Assembly (NCBI RefSeq): GCF_001590795.1
Contig: NZ_JXDL01000001.1
Coordinates: forward strand, 716,514 to 780,513
Origin: Bradyrhizobium sp. AT1
Lineage (GTDB): Bacteria; Pseudomonadota; Alphaproteobacteria; Rhizobiales; Xanthobacteraceae
Direction of reading: 5' to 3'
DNA length: 64,000 nt
Positions 1-10,450 of this stretch are shown here, piece after piece; within the stretch, counting starts at the first letter, position 1; each line of letters opens with the position of its first letter. The position numbers were made by a program, and so were the translations under genes. The notes under the pieces were generated by a model. That model had not been told where the DNA came from, did no database searches, and worked only from the letters and a program-made list of their open reading frames with translations.

Positions 1-481
1 GGTCCATCAGCATGCGCAGCGCCTCGACCACGGAGCGCTGACGCACGGCGGAGCGGCCGATCGCGCCGAAACGGTGCTCGCGGTGGATGATGCGGCCATC
101 GCGCGCCGCGGCGGCAAAGTGCACGAGACCGACCGGCTTGCCGGGCGTGGCGCCGCCGGGACCGGCAATGCCGGTGATGGCAACCGCAAGATCGACATCG
201 GCACGCTCCAACGCGCCGACGGCCATGGCAGTCGCGGTTTCCTTGCTGACCGCGCCGAAATTGCTGAGCGTGCCGGCTTCGACGCCGAGCATGGCGCGCT
301 TGGCGTCGTTGGAATAGGTGACGAAGCCGCGGTCGATCACATCAGAGGAGCCGGGGATGTCGGTCAGCGCGCCGGCGACGAGCCCGCCGGTGCAGGATTC
401 AGCGGTCGCGATCGTCAGCTTGCGCATCCGGCACAGGTCGAGCAGCGAGCGGGAGAGGGCGCGTGCGTCGCTGCCGCCCAT
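1..481 (-). CDS. cinA: CinA C-terminal domain amidohydrolase (PncC-type), partial
   Basis: This gene starts at ATG 481 and runs off the left edge of the window, so only the first ~160 residues are visible. The protein carries the CinA/PncC signature: TAESCTGG near the N-terminus, then AITGIAGPGG and KPVGLVH. That family deamidates nicotinamide mononucleotide in pyridine-nucleotide salvage. The last visible residues (RSAVRQRSVVEALRMLMD) match the usual C-terminal helix, so little is missing. Most alphaproteobacterial versions are stand-alone C-terminal domains like this one. It lies 4 bp downstream of ispDF on the same strand and probably shares its transcript. The symbol is given from family similarity. 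Confidence 0.85.
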   Translation of the reverse strand, partial: MGGSDARALSRSLLDLCRMRKLTIATAESCTGGLVAGALTDIPGSSDVIDRGFVTYSNDAKRAMLGVEAGTLSNFGAVSKETATAMAVGALERADVDLAVAITGIAGPGGATPGKPVGLVHFAAAARDGRIIHREHRFGAIGRSAVRQRSVVEALRMLMD

Positions 482-485
482 GATC

Positions 486-1667
486 CTACACGCTCCAGGG
501 CAGGCGGATGGTGGCGCTCGCGGTGGCCGCGATGCCTTCCTCACGGCCGGTGAAGCCGAGCCGCTCGCTGGTGGTCGCCTTCACCGCGACGCGCGAGATG
601 TCGACGCCGGAGATTTCCGCGATGCTCGCGCGCATGGTGTCGCGCAGCGGGCCGATCTTCGGCCGCTCGCAGATCATGGTGACCTCGAGATTGGCGATGC
701 GGCCGCCGCGCGCAGTGACGCGCTCGATGGCGTATTTCAGGAACTGGTCGGAGGAGGCGCCCTTCCATTTCGCATCGCTCGGCGGAAAGTGCGAGCCGAT
801 GTCGCCGTCGGCGAGCGCGCCGAGGATGGCGTCGACCAGTGCATGCAGGCCGACATCGCCGTCGGAATGGGCGAGAAAACCCCTGGTGTGCGGCACACGC
901 ACGCCGCAGAGCATGACGTGGTCGCCGTCGCCGAAGGCGTGCACGTCGTAGCCGGTGCCGGTCCTGATGTCGCCGAGCTGGGCAGCCAGGCGCGCTTCCT
1001 CGCGCACGAAATCCTCGGGAGTGGTGAGCTTCATGTTGGCAACATCGCCTTCAAAGGTTGCAACCGTCAATCCCGCCCATTCGGCAATCGCGGCATCGTC
1101 GGTGAAATCGCTGCGGCCGTCCTTCGCCGCGCGACGATGCGCCTCGAGGATGACGTCGAAACGAAAGGATTGCGGCGTCTGCGCGATTCGCAAACGCGCG
1201 CGATCCGGCGTGCCCTCGACGTCGCCAGCATCGCCGGTCAGCTTGATGGTGTCGGTGACGGGGACGACGGGGATCGCAGCGCCCGTGCGGCTCGCCGCCT
1301 CGATCGCGCGCGAGATCACGCCGGCCGAGACGAAGGGCCGGGCGGCGTCGTGGATCAGCACGATATCAGGCTTGTGCTTGGCCAGCGCCTCGAGGCCGGC
1401 GAGCACGGACGCCTGACGGGTGGCACCGCCACTGGTCGGCGGCTCGTGCTTGAGCCCTGCGACCGCTGCCGTGAACATCGCGTTGTCGTCGGGGTTCACC
1501 ACCGGCTGCACCGCGAACAATTCGGCATGGCGGCTGAAGGCTTCCATGGCGCGGTAGATCACGGGCACGCCGCCGATCTCGCGATATTGCTTCGGCCCGC
1601 CGGCGCCTGCACGCAGTCCACGCCCGGCTGCGACGAGGACGACTGCGGTGCGCTGTGATTTCGCCAT
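486..1667 (-). CDS. ispDF: Bifunctional IspD/IspF enzyme (MEP isoprenoid pathway)
   Basis: This 393-residue fusion provides two non-consecutive steps of the methylerythritol phosphate pathway. The N-terminal IspD half (about 1-220) makes CDP-methylerythritol and has the nucleotide-binding start [12 protein letters not shown] and the PKQY motif. The C-terminal IspF half (about 230-393) makes the cyclodiphosphate and has the metal site [11 protein letters not shown] and [18 protein letters not shown]. The start is ATG 1667, where [11 protein letters not shown] begins; the frame stays open upstream to 1799, but that stretch has no IspD similarity. Fusion of ispD and ispF is common in alphaproteobacteria. 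The gene is divergent from dusB. Confidence 0.95.
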   Translation of the reverse strand: MAKSQRTAVVLVAAGRGLRAGAGGPKQYREIGGVPVIYRAMEAFSRHAELFAVQPVVNPDDNAMFTAAVAGLKHEPPTSGGATRQASVLAGLEALAKHKPDIVLIHDAARPFVSAGVISRAIEAASRTGAAIPVVPVTDTIKLTGDAGDVEGTPDRARLRIAQTPQSFRFDVILEAHRRAAKDGRSDFTDDAAIAEWAGLTVATFEGDVANMKLTTPEDFVREEARLAAQLGDIRTGTGYDVHAFGDGDHVMLCGVRVPHTRGFLAHSDGDVGLHALVDAILGALADGDIGSHFPPSDAKWKGASSDQFLKYAIERVTARGGRIANLEVTMICERPKIGPLRDTMRASIAEISGVDISRVAVKATTSERLGFTGREEGIAATASATIRLPWSV

Positions 1668-1840
1668 AGGACTCAAATACTCAATTGGTGATGGAAGAGT
1701 CGGGGAGTGGGGTGATTGCCGCATGCCTCTAGCACGGCAGGCCCGCAAAAAAAGGGGGTTTCCCCGGATTGTTGGAAACAGCATTTTGCTGCACTGCACT
1801 TGAAAGATTTGCAGAACTGTCTAAACTGTAGGCATGACGC

Positions 1841-1869
1841 TTGACTGCACAAGAATTGTGCGCAAGATA
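1841..1869 (+). promoter_or_regulatory. Predicted dusB-ntrBC promoter with overlapping NtrC-type operator
   Basis: A dyad TGCAC-N7-GTGCG (1846-1862; inner arms GCACAA and TTGTGC) lies 24 bp before the dusB start. It matches the classic NtrC/GlnG half-site pattern TGCAC-N7-GTGCA at nine of ten conserved positions. It sits between a TTGACT (-35-like, 1841-1846) and a weak AAGATA (-10-like, 1864-1869) with a 17-bp spacer. A site placed there would block RNA polymerase, which suggests autorepression of ntrBC by NtrC. The dyad is seen directly; the promoter and function are inferred. Confidence 0.55.
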
Positions 1870-1885
1870 GATCCTGGCAGGCGCG

Positions 1886-2950
1886 ATGAGGCCCTGCCCA
1901 GTCGACGAGACCCCCGTGACCGGTTCGGCAGTATTCGGCTCTAAGCCGTTGAAAATAGGCGATATTGATATCGCCACCCCGGTCATCCTGGCGCCGATGT
2001 CGGGAGTGACTGACTCGCCCGTCCGCAAGCTGGCCGCCGAGCTTGGGGCCGGACTTGTCGTATCCGAAATGACCGCCAGCGATGAGCTCGCCAATGGCCA
2101 CCGGATGTCCCGGTTGCGCTGCGAAGCCACCGGCATCGGCCCGCACGTGGTACAGCTCGCCGGCTGCGAGACGCATTGGATGGCGGAGGGCGCCCGGATC
2201 GCCGAGGCCGATGGCGCCGACATCATCGACATCAACATGGGCTGTCCGGCCCGTCACGTCACCGGCGGCCAGTCCGGCTCGGCCCTGATGCGCGACCTCG
2301 ACCATGCCGTCAGCCTGATCGATGCGACCATCGCAGCGGTGAAGGTGCCGGTGACGCTGAAGATGCGGCTCGGCTGGGACGACCAGACCCGCAACGCGCC
2401 CGAGCTGGCGCGGCGCGCGGAGGCCGCCGGCGTCCAGCTCGTCACAGTCCATGGCCGCACCCGCAGCCAGTTCTACAAGGGCGAGGCCGATTGGGATGCG
2501 ATCCGCGCCGTGCGCGATGCGATCTCGATTCCGCTCGTCGTCAACGGTGACATCACGACTTACGAGAAGGCGCTCGCGGCGCTGGAGGCCTCCGGCGCCG
2601 ATGCGGTGATGATCGGCCGCGGTGCGAACGGCCAGCCCTGGCTGCCTGGCCAGATCGGCCGCCGCCTGACAGGCGGGGCCGAGGAGGCGGCGCCTTCGCT
2701 CGCAACCCAGCTGCATTATGTCCGCACGCTGTATGAGGGCGTCTGCGCGCTCTATGGTCTGCGCATCGGCCTCAGGCATGCCCGCAAGCATCTCGGCTGG
2801 GCGCTCGATGTCGCGGCACAGGCGAGCGGCGCATCTGTCGAGAAGCTGAAGGGTTGGCGCCAGAAGATCCTCACATCGGAGGATCCGCGCCTCGTCCACC
2901 AGTCCCTGCAGGATGCCTTCGACGACTTCGCATGGAGCGCTGCTGCATGA
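1886..2950 (+). CDS. dusB: tRNA-dihydrouridine synthase B (NifR3 family)
   Basis: A flavoenzyme of 354 residues that reduces uridine to dihydrouridine in tRNA. The TIM-barrel hallmarks are present: [13 protein letters not shown], the catalytic-cysteine segment [39 protein letters not shown] and VNGDI. The start chosen is ATG 1886. The gene heads the nifR3-ntrB-ntrC operon typical of rhizobia, and its stop overlaps the ntrB start as ATGA. A predicted NtrC operator lies just upstream, so expression is likely tied to nitrogen status even though the product is a tRNA-modifying enzyme. Confidence 0.93.
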   Translation: MRPCPVDETPVTGSAVFGSKPLKIGDIDIATPVILAPMSGVTDSPVRKLAAELGAGLVVSEMTASDELANGHRMSRLRCEATGIGPHVVQLAGCETHWMAEGARIAEADGADIIDINMGCPARHVTGGQSGSALMRDLDHAVSLIDATIAAVKVPVTLKMRLGWDDQTRNAPELARRAEAAGVQLVTVHGRTRSQFYKGEADWDAIRAVRDAISIPLVVNGDITTYEKALAALEASGADAVMIGRGANGQPWLPGQIGRRLTGGAEEAAPSLATQLHYVRTLYEGVCALYGLRIGLRHARKHLGWALDVAAQASGASVEKLKGWRQKILTSEDPRLVHQSLQDAFDDFAWSAAA

Positions 2951-4116
2951 GCTCAGCCGCTGAACATCGCCGGCCGTCCGAGAGCGACGCGATGCTGGAT
3001 GCCTTGCCCAACCCCGTGCTCATGATCGGGCCGGACGGCAAGATCGTCGCAGCCAATATCGCGACCGAAGCCTTCTTCGAGATCTCGACCCAGTTCCTGA
3101 AGCGGCAGTCGCTGAAAGAGCTGGTGCCGTTCGGCAGCCCCTTGCTGGCGCTGATCGACCAGGTGCGCTCGTCGAACTCGCCGGTCAACGAATACAAGGT
3201 CGATCTCGGCACGCCGCGCATGGGCGGTGATCGCCAGGTCGACCTGCACGTCGCTCCGCTCACAGAGCGGCCCGGCCATATCGTGGTGATGCTGCAGGAG
3301 CGCACCATCGCCGACAAGATGGACCGCCAGCTCACCCATCGCAGCGCCGCGCGCTCGGTGATTGCGCTGGCCGCGATGCTGGCACACGAGATCAAGAACC
3401 CGCTCTCCGGCATCCGCGGTGCGGCGCAACTGCTGGAGCAGCAGGCCTCGTCCGAAGACCGCATGCTGACGCGCCTGATTTGCGACGAGGCCGACCGCAT
3501 CGTGACGCTGGTCGACCGCATGGAGGTGTTCGGCGACGAGCGTCCCGTGGTGCGCGGTCCCGTCAACATCCATTCCGTGCTCGACCACGTCAAGCGGCTG
3601 GCGCAGTCCGGCTTTGCCCGCAACATCCGCTTCATCGAGGATTACGATCCCTCGCTGCCGCCGGTGCTGGCGAACCAGGACCAGCTGATCCAGGTGTTCC
3701 TCAATCTGGTGAAGAACGCCGCCGAGGCGCTGATCGACGTTCCCGACGCCGAGATCCAGCTCACCACCGCGTTCCGCCCCGGCGTGCGCCTGTCAGTCCC
3801 CGGTCAAAAATCCCGGGTATCGTTGCCACTCGAATTCTGCGTGAAGGACAACGGACCAGGCGTGCCGGACGATCTTCTGCCCAACCTGTTCGATCCCTTC
3901 GTGACCACCAAGCAGACCGGCTCGGGCCTGGGTCTTGCATTGGTCGCCAAGATCATCGGCGATCACGGGGGCATCATCGAATGCGAATCTCAGCCGCGCA
4001 AAACCACCTTCCGCGTGCTGATGCCGATGTATTCCACATCGGTGAAACATGCCGATCAAAGCAGTCGCGCCGACTCTGCCGGGAAGTCGTCGCCTGTGTC
4101 ACAGGGGGCGAAATGA
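2947..4116 (+). CDS. ntrB: Nitrogen regulation sensor histidine kinase NtrB
   Basis: Cytosolic sensor kinase and phosphatase of 389 residues that sets the phosphorylation state of NtrC under control of the PII protein. It has an N-terminal PAS domain (about 15-120), a HisKA box [14 protein letters not shown] with phospho-acceptor His147, and a C-terminal ATPase domain with N box [11 protein letters not shown]1 box VKDNGPGVP and G2 box [13 protein letters not shown]. It has no membrane segment. The start is ATG 2947, which overlaps the dusB stop (ATGA); an in-frame start further upstream lies inside dusB and is rejected. ntrC follows after 9 bp. Confidence 0.95.
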   Translation: MSSAAEHRRPSESDAMLDALPNPVLMIGPDGKIVAANIATEAFFEISTQFLKRQSLKELVPFGSPLLALIDQVRSSNSPVNEYKVDLGTPRMGGDRQVDLHVAPLTERPGHIVVMLQERTIADKMDRQLTHRSAARSVIALAAMLAHEIKNPLSGIRGAAQLLEQQASSEDRMLTRLICDEADRIVTLVDRMEVFGDERPVVRGPVNIHSVLDHVKRLAQSGFARNIRFIEDYDPSLPPVLANQDQLIQVFLNLVKNAAEALIDVPDAEIQLTTAFRPGVRLSVPGQKSRVSLPLEFCVKDNGPGVPDDLLPNLFDPFVTTKQTGSGLGLALVAKIIGDHGGIIECESQPRKTTFRVLMPMYSTSVKHADQSSRADSAGKSSPVSQGAK

Positions 4117-4125
4117 GGATTAACG

Positions 4126-5568
<1,443 letters not shown>

Positions 5569-5623
5569 ACTGCGGGCGACCCGCGGCATCGCGTCTGAAC
5601 GCCAAATCGCGTTTGAACGGAGT

Positions 5624-5657
5624 GGCTCAGCTCCCCCTACCAAGGCAGAGCTGAGCC
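5624..5657. terminator. Hairpin downstream of ntrC
   Basis: Perfect inverted repeat GGCTCAGCTC (5624-5633) and GAGCTGAGCC (5648-5657) with a 14-base loop, starting 55 bp after the ntrC stop. It has no T-run, so it is not a textbook intrinsic terminator. It may mark a Rho-dependent 3' end or stabilise the mRNA. Confidence 0.4.
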
Positions 5658-5776
5658 TGTCCGGATCGCGCTGGCCATTGTGGCTGACGCGGTGAGCAGA
5701 AGTCCGATACGGACCCAATTGTTCCGTTGAAAGGGGACGATTCCGGCATTTGGCCGCAGGGCGCAGCGCCGCGCGC

Positions 5777-5917
5777 CTATCTGACCAGCCTGGCCGATGT
5801 CGGCAGCATGGCCAAGTCAGCTCGCTCCTGCAGAGCCGGGCCATTGACCAGCAGGTCGGAAGCCACAATCAGCAGCAGTACAGCCGAAGCCATGATCGCG
5901 AGAAAGATCCTGTCCAT
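5777..5917 (-). CDS. Possible small single-pass membrane protein (46 aa)
   Basis: An ATG-to-TAG frame on the minus strand encodes 46 residues. The N-terminus MDRIFLAIMASAVLLLIVAS is a good transmembrane or signal-anchor helix, followed by a short polar tail ending SARLVR. Such short membrane peptides are often missed. Against it, no strong Shine-Dalgarno sequence precedes ATG 5917, and the gene opposes ntrC and ntrY. No family was recognised, so it is a candidate only. Confidence 0.35.
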   Translation of the reverse strand: MDRIFLAIMASAVLLLIVASDLLVNGPALQERADLAMLPTSARLVR

Positions 5918-6095
5918 GCGGGGTCAAGCCGGAATCGTCCGATTCCGTTCCCGCTGATGCGGCACTGCCCTGTGGATGCGTTGCTCCGCCGCGCGGCTGA
6001 CGCCTCGCAATTGTCGCAATTCGGCAACAATGTGGTACGAATACATCAGTATCCGCGCGCCCGCGGACCCGTTTTCAGCACCCACCATTGCCGGA

Positions 6096-8489
6096 ATGAC
6101 CAGCGCAGATACCTCGGCCGCACACTTTGACACGGCCCCAGCGGAAGAGCCCCGGCGTTGGTCGGCGCGGCGCTGGCTGGCACCGTTTGCCGTCGTGCTG
6201 GCCTTGCTGTCGGCCTTCGTCACCTTCCTGGTTCTGACCGGCCTGACCACGATCGAGCCGACGCCGGCGGTGGTCCGCTCGATCTACCTCACCAACGCGG
6301 CCACGATCCTGCTGCTGGTCGGCATCATCATCCGCGAGCTCTGGCAGCTGATCCTGGCGCGGCGGCGGGGCAGGGCAGCGGCACGGCTGCATGTCCAGAT
6401 CGTGAGCCTGTTCTCGATCGTGGCGGTGTTGCCGGCGGTGCTGGTCGCCGTCGTTGCCAACGTGACCATCGAGCGCGGCCTCGACCGGCTGTTCTCCGGG
6501 CCGACCAAGGAGGTCATCCAGAACTCGCTGAACATCGCGCGCGCCTACATGCAGGACCATGCGCAGCTGATCCGCGGCGACATTCTCGGCATGGCCAACG
6601 ACATCGCCCATGCAAGGCCGCTCTACGACCAGGACCGGCGCTCGTTCCGCGAGATGCTCACCGCCAGTGCGAGCTCGCGCAACCTGCCGGGCGCGATGAT
6701 CATCGACAAGAACACCAACATCCTGGAATCCGCCGACACCGGCATGCGGCTGGCCTATTCGCCGCCGGCACCCGACTTCCTCAGCAACGTCAACGAGAAC
6801 GAGCCCGAGATCGCGGTTTTGCCGGATGCGAGCTTCGTCGCCGCGGTGATCCGCCTGCGTGCCTTCAGCGATACCTTCCTCTATGTCGCGCGCCCGCTTG
6901 ATCCGAACGTCGTCAATCAGCTCAAGCAGACCGAGGTCAGCGTCGCCGAATATGCCCAGATCGAGTCGCGGCGGCTCGGCATCCAGGTCGCCTTCGCGCT
7001 GATGTTCGCGGTGATCGCGCTGACCATCCTGATGGCCTCGGTGCTGATCGGGCTGAACTTCGCCAACTCGCTGGTGGCGCCGATCCGGCGGCTGATGAAC
7101 GCGGCCCATACGGTTTCGACCGGCGACCTCCACGTGAAGGTTCCGGTGCACCAGTCGGAAGGCGATCTCGCCCAGCTCGGTGAGACCTTCAACAAGATGA
7201 CGCAGGAATTGCGCAGCCAGCGCGACGAGCTCGTCAACGCCAGCGATCTCATCGACAGCCGCCGCCGCTTCATCGAGGCCGTGCTGTCCTCGGCGAGCGC
7301 CGGCATCATCGGCGTCGATGCCTCCGGCAGCGTCGGCATTTTGAACCGCTCCGCCGAGAAGCTGATCGGACACGCTGAATCCGAGACGCTCGGTCATCCG
7401 CTCTCGGACGTGCTGCCCGAGCTCGACGAGATGATGAAGACGGCGCGGGAAGGGACCCAGCGCCTGGTGCAGGGGCAGATCACGATCACCCGCGACGGGC
7501 AGGAGCGCAATCTGTCGGTCCGGGTCAGTGCCGAGAAGAACCAGCCGCACGACAGCTACATCATCACGCTCGACGACATCACCGAGCTGGTTTCGGCGCA
7601 GCGCACCTCGGCCTGGGGCGACGTGGCGCGCCGCATCGCCCACGAGATCAAGAACCCCCTGACGCCGATCCAGCTCTCCGCCGAACGGATCCGCCGCAAG
7701 TTCGGCAAGGACATCACCGAGGCCAAGGACAAGCAGATCTTCGAACAGTGCACCGACACCATCGTGCGTCAGGTCGACGACATCAGGCGCATGGTCGACG
7801 AGTTCTCGCGGTTCGCGCGGATGCCGAAGCCGGTGATGGAGGGCGAGGACGTCGCCGACACCGTGCGGCAAGCCGTGTTCCTGATGAAGGTCGCCCATCC
7901 CGAGATCGATATCGAGGCCGAGTTCAAGCAGGATCCGCTGCGCGCCCAGTTCGACCGGCGGCTGATCTCCCAGGCGGTCACCAACATCGTCAAGAACGCC
8001 ACCGAGGCGATCGAACAGGTCCCGGTGGAGGAACTCGGCAAAGGGCGCATCGACGTCGTGGTATCGCGCGAGGGCGAGGACGTGCTGATCGACGTGGTCG
8101 ACAACGGCATCGGCCTGCCCAAGGTCGCGCGCTCGCGGCTGCTCGAGCCGTATGTTACCACGCGCGCCAAGGGCACCGGGCTTGGCCTGGCGATCGTCGG
8201 CCGCGTGCTGGAAGACCATGGCGGACGCATCGAGCTGAAGGATGCGTCCGACTTCCGCGAGGGCCAGCGCGGCGCCTGGATGCGGATGCGCTTTGCGATC
8301 ACCGGTCAACCCGCCAAGCCCGAGGGAGCCGAGCAGGCTCCGGCCGCGGCCAAGGAAGTCACCGGCGGGCAGCCCGGCGCTGCTGTCAAGGATCCGGCGC
8401 AAGAAACAAAAGAGCCGGCGGCCGAAACCAAAGAGCCCGCTGAAAAGACCAATGATTCAACGAAAATCCAAGCCGCAACAGGCAGCTGA
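6096..8489 (+). CDS. ntrY: Nitrogen regulation membrane sensor kinase NtrY
   Basis: Membrane histidine kinase of 797 residues, partner of NtrX. Visible parts in order are two N-terminal helices (about 28-50 and 66-85), a third near 100-122, a periplasmic region, a further helix (VAFALMFAVIALTILMASVLIGL), a HAMP linker, a PAS domain, HisKA with His516 ([17 protein letters not shown]) and an ATPase domain (NATEAIEQ, DNGIGLP, GTGLGLAIVGRV). The start ATG 6096 gives a short cytosolic N-terminus; 5976 is an alternative in-frame start. The last ~60 residues are a low-complexity Ala/Pro/Glu/Lys tail with repeated ETKEPA-like units. ntrX follows after 17 bp. Confidence 0.93.
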   Translation: MTSADTSAAHFDTAPAEEPRRWSARRWLAPFAVVLALLSAFVTFLVLTGLTTIEPTPAVVRSIYLTNAATILLLVGIIIRELWQLILARRRGRAAARLHVQIVSLFSIVAVLPAVLVAVVANVTIERGLDRLFSGPTKEVIQNSLNIARAYMQDHAQLIRGDILGMANDIAHARPLYDQDRRSFREMLTASASSRNLPGAMIIDKNTNILESADTGMRLAYSPPAPDFLSNVNENEPEIAVLPDASFVAAVIRLRAFSDTFLYVARPLDPNVVNQLKQTEVSVAEYAQIESRRLGIQVAFALMFAVIALTILMASVLIGLNFANSLVAPIRRLMNAAHTVSTGDLHVKVPVHQSEGDLAQLGETFNKMTQELRSQRDELVNASDLIDSRRRFIEAVLSSASAGIIGVDASGSVGILNRSAEKLIGHAESETLGHPLSDVLPELDEMMKTAREGTQRLVQGQITITRDGQERNLSVRVSAEKNQPHDSYIITLDDITELVSAQRTSAWGDVARRIAHEIKNPLTPIQLSAERIRRKFGKDITEAKDKQIFEQCTDTIVRQVDDIRRMVDEFSRFARMPKPVMEGEDVADTVRQAVFLMKVAHPEIDIEAEFKQDPLRAQFDRRLISQAVTNIVKNATEAIEQVPVEELGKGRIDVVVSREGEDVLIDVVDNGIGLPKVARSRLLEPYVTTRAKGTGLGLAIVGRVLEDHGGRIELKDASDFREGQRGAWMRMRFAITGQPAKPEGAEQAPAAAKEVTGGQPGAAVKDPAQETKEPAAETKEPAEKTNDSTKIQAATGS

Positions 8490-8506
8490 CAAGACAGGCG
8501 CGACCC

Positions 8507-9877
8507 ATGGCTAGTGAAATTCTGATTGTCGATGACGAGGCCGATATTCGGGATCTCGTGGCGGGCATTCTCGAGGACGAAGGCTTCGTCACCCGGACCG
8601 CACGCGACAGCGACTCCGCGCTGGCTGAAATCGCCAACCGGCGGCCGCATCTGGTGTTCCTCGACATCTGGCTGCAGGGCTCCAAGCTCGACGGCTTGCA
8701 ACTGCTGGAGCAGGTCAAGAAGGACAATGCCGATCTGCCGGTCGTGATGATCTCGGGCCACGGCAACATCGAGACCGCGGTCGCGGCGATCAAGCGTGGC
8801 GCCTATGACTTCATCGAGAAGCCGTTCAAGGCCGATCGTTTGATCCTGGTCGCGACCCGCGCGCTGGAGAACTCGCGGCTGAAGCGCGAAGTCAAGGAGC
8901 TGAAGCAGCTGGCGCCAAGCGCCAGCCAGCTCGTCGGCCGCTCGCCCAGCATGAACCAGCTGCGCCAGACCATCGAGCGCGCCGCCAAGGCCAACAGCCG
9001 CATCCTGATCGTCGGCCCTGCCGGCGCGGGTAAGGAATTGACCGCACGCACACTGCACACGGCCTCCGGCCGTGCCGACGGTCCCTTCGTCGTCATCAAC
9101 GCCGCAGCGATCACGCCCGAGCGCATGGAGCACGAGCTGTTCGGCGTCGAGCAGACCAACGGCGAGCAGCCGCGCAAGGCCGGCGCGCTCGAGGAAGCCC
9201 ATGGCGGCACGCTGTTCATCGACGAGATCGCGGACATGCCGCGCGAGACCCAGAACAAGATCCTGCGCGTGCTGGTGGAGCAGTCGTTCCAGCGTGTCGG
9301 CGGCACCGCCAAGGTGCAGGTCGACGTGCGCATCATCTCGTCGACCGCGCGCAATCTCGAAGAGGAGATCGCGGCCGGCCATTTCCGCGAGGACCTCTAT
9401 CATCGGCTCTCGGTGGTGCCGATCCGCGTGCCCGCGCTGTCGGAGCGGCGCGAGGACATTCCGGAATTGATCGACTACTTCATGGAGCAGATCTCGGCCG
9501 GCAGCGGCTTGCCCAAGCGGCAGATCGGGCAGGACGCGATGGCGGTGCTGCAATCGCATGTCTGGCCGGGCAATGTGCGCCAGCTTCGCAACAATGTTGA
9601 GAGAGTCATGATTCTGGCAGCGGGTGGTCCCGAGGTCATCATCACCGCCGACATGCTGCCGCAGGACGTCGGCTCCATGGTGCCGGCGATGCCGACAAGC
9701 AACAACGGCGAGCACATCATGGGCCTGCCGCTGCGCGAAGCGCGCGAAGTGTTCGAACGCGACTATTTGATTGCACAGATCAGCCGTTTTTCAGGAAATA
9801 TTTCTCGTACGGCCGAGTTCGTTGGCATGGAACGGTCGGCGCTGCATCGGAAGCTGAAAGCGCTCGGTGTCGGCTAG
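8507..9877 (+). CDS. ntrX: Nitrogen regulation response regulator NtrX (GAFTGA-less)
   Basis: NtrC-family regulator of 456 residues. It has a receiver domain with Asp53 (FLDIWLQG), an AAA+ domain with Walker A GPAGAGKE (about 170-177) and Walker B GGTLFIDEIADM, and a C-terminal Fis-type HTH (GNISRTAEFVGMERSALHRKL). Where NtrC has GAFTGA, this protein reads GVEQTNGEQPRKAGALEE, so the sigma-54 contact loop is absent. NtrX proteins of this type are thought to act without sigma-54, in redox, nitrogen and envelope control. It is co-oriented with ntrY (17 bp gap) and followed by the hfq region. Confidence 0.94.
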   Translation: MASEILIVDDEADIRDLVAGILEDEGFVTRTARDSDSALAEIANRRPHLVFLDIWLQGSKLDGLQLLEQVKKDNADLPVVMISGHGNIETAVAAIKRGAYDFIEKPFKADRLILVATRALENSRLKREVKELKQLAPSASQLVGRSPSMNQLRQTIERAAKANSRILIVGPAGAGKELTARTLHTASGRADGPFVVINAAAITPERMEHELFGVEQTNGEQPRKAGALEEAHGGTLFIDEIADMPRETQNKILRVLVEQSFQRVGGTAKVQVDVRIISSTARNLEEEIAAGHFREDLYHRLSVVPIRVPALSERREDIPELIDYFMEQISAGSGLPKRQIGQDAMAVLQSHVWPGNVRQLRNNVERVMILAAGGPEVIITADMLPQDVGSMVPAMPTSNNGEHIMGLPLREAREVFERDYLIAQISRFSGNISRTAEFVGMERSALHRKLKALGVG

Positions 9878-10190
9878 AACGTTTTGGAGCACAGCGGTTG
9901 GCGGTTCGCATAAAGAAAACGGGTCAAAACAAGAATCTAGCGCTGCGGGACTGCGGTTAACCCTGAGGGATTGGTCAGGAAAACCATCGCTTTCCGTAGT
10001 TTTTCGGGGCATTACGGCGTGCCATGCCGCGTGAAGCAGCTTGCCTAAAAGGCCCACCTGTCCTCTAATCGCAACAGCTGTTCCTTCCGAGGGGGATCTC
10101 ATGAGGAACGGCAACCGGGAGAGGCCCCGAACATCACAAAGAGGGCCGCAACCGGCGCAATAAAAAGAAACTCAAAGCGAGAAAAAAACA
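9878..10190. other. ntrX-hfq intergenic region (hfq leader)
   Basis: A gap of 313 bases. The right part is purine-rich (GAGAAAAAAACA directly before the hfq ATG) and contains a 20-codon leader-like frame at 10101-10163, listed separately. No clear hairpin with a T-run was found after ntrX. hfq promoters are probably here, but no confident -35/-10 pair was identified. Confidence 0.5.
10101..10163 (+). CDS. Possible 20-aa leader peptide upstream of hfq
   Basis: ATG 10101 is preceded by a strong Shine-Dalgarno-like run (GAGGGGG, 6 bases before) and is followed by 20 codons rich in Arg, Gln and Pro, ending with TAA 28 bases before the hfq start. No homologue is known to me. It could be a translated leader that affects hfq expression, or chance. 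The evidence is only the ribosome site and the short gap. Confidence 0.22.
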   Translation: MRNGNRERPRTSQRGPQPAQ

Positions 10191-10439
10191 ATGGCGGCAG
10201 ACCGCGCACAAAACCTACAGGACACCTTCCTTAATCACGTTCGCAAAACCAAGACGCCACTGACGATCTTTCTGGTCAACGGAGTGAAGCTCCAGGGCAT
10301 CGTGACCTGGTTCGACAATTTCTGTTTGCTGCTTCGGCGCGACGGTCACTCGCAGCTTGTCTACAAGCACGCGATCTCGACCATCATGCCGGGCGCACCG
10401 ATTCAGTTGTTCGAAGGCGGCGAGGACCAGCCGGCTTGA
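10191..10439 (+). CDS. hfq: RNA chaperone Hfq
   Basis: An 82-residue protein of the Sm/LSm fold that pairs small RNAs with mRNAs and in rhizobia influences nitrogen-fixation regulation. Sm1 motif: [29 protein letters not shown] is spread over residues 7-35, including the distal-face Gln and Asn. The Sm2 signature YKHAISTI is at about 60-67. Length is typical for alphaproteobacteria, which have a short C-terminal tail. hflX follows 11 bp later, the usual hfq-hflX order. Confidence 0.97.
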   Translation: MAADRAQNLQDTFLNHVRKTKTPLTIFLVNGVKLQGIVTWFDNFCLLLRRDGHSQLVYKHAISTIMPGAPIQLFEGGEDQPA

Positions 10440-10450
10440 GAGTGATCTGA

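Larger units (their letters stand above)
5569..6095. other. ntrC-ntrY intergenic region
   Basis: A gap of 527 bases between ntrC and ntrY. It holds a perfect 10-bp-stem hairpin (5624-5657), probably the end of the ntrC transcript, and a 46-codon reading frame on the minus strand (5777-5917), each listed separately. The ntrY promoter must lie in the last ~150 bases, but no clear -35/-10 pair or NtrC site was recognised there. Confidence 0.6.

Noticed and set aside
6075-8402. 775-codon open frame antisense to ntrY
   Set aside because: Antisense shadow of a GC-rich gene; no protein family features.
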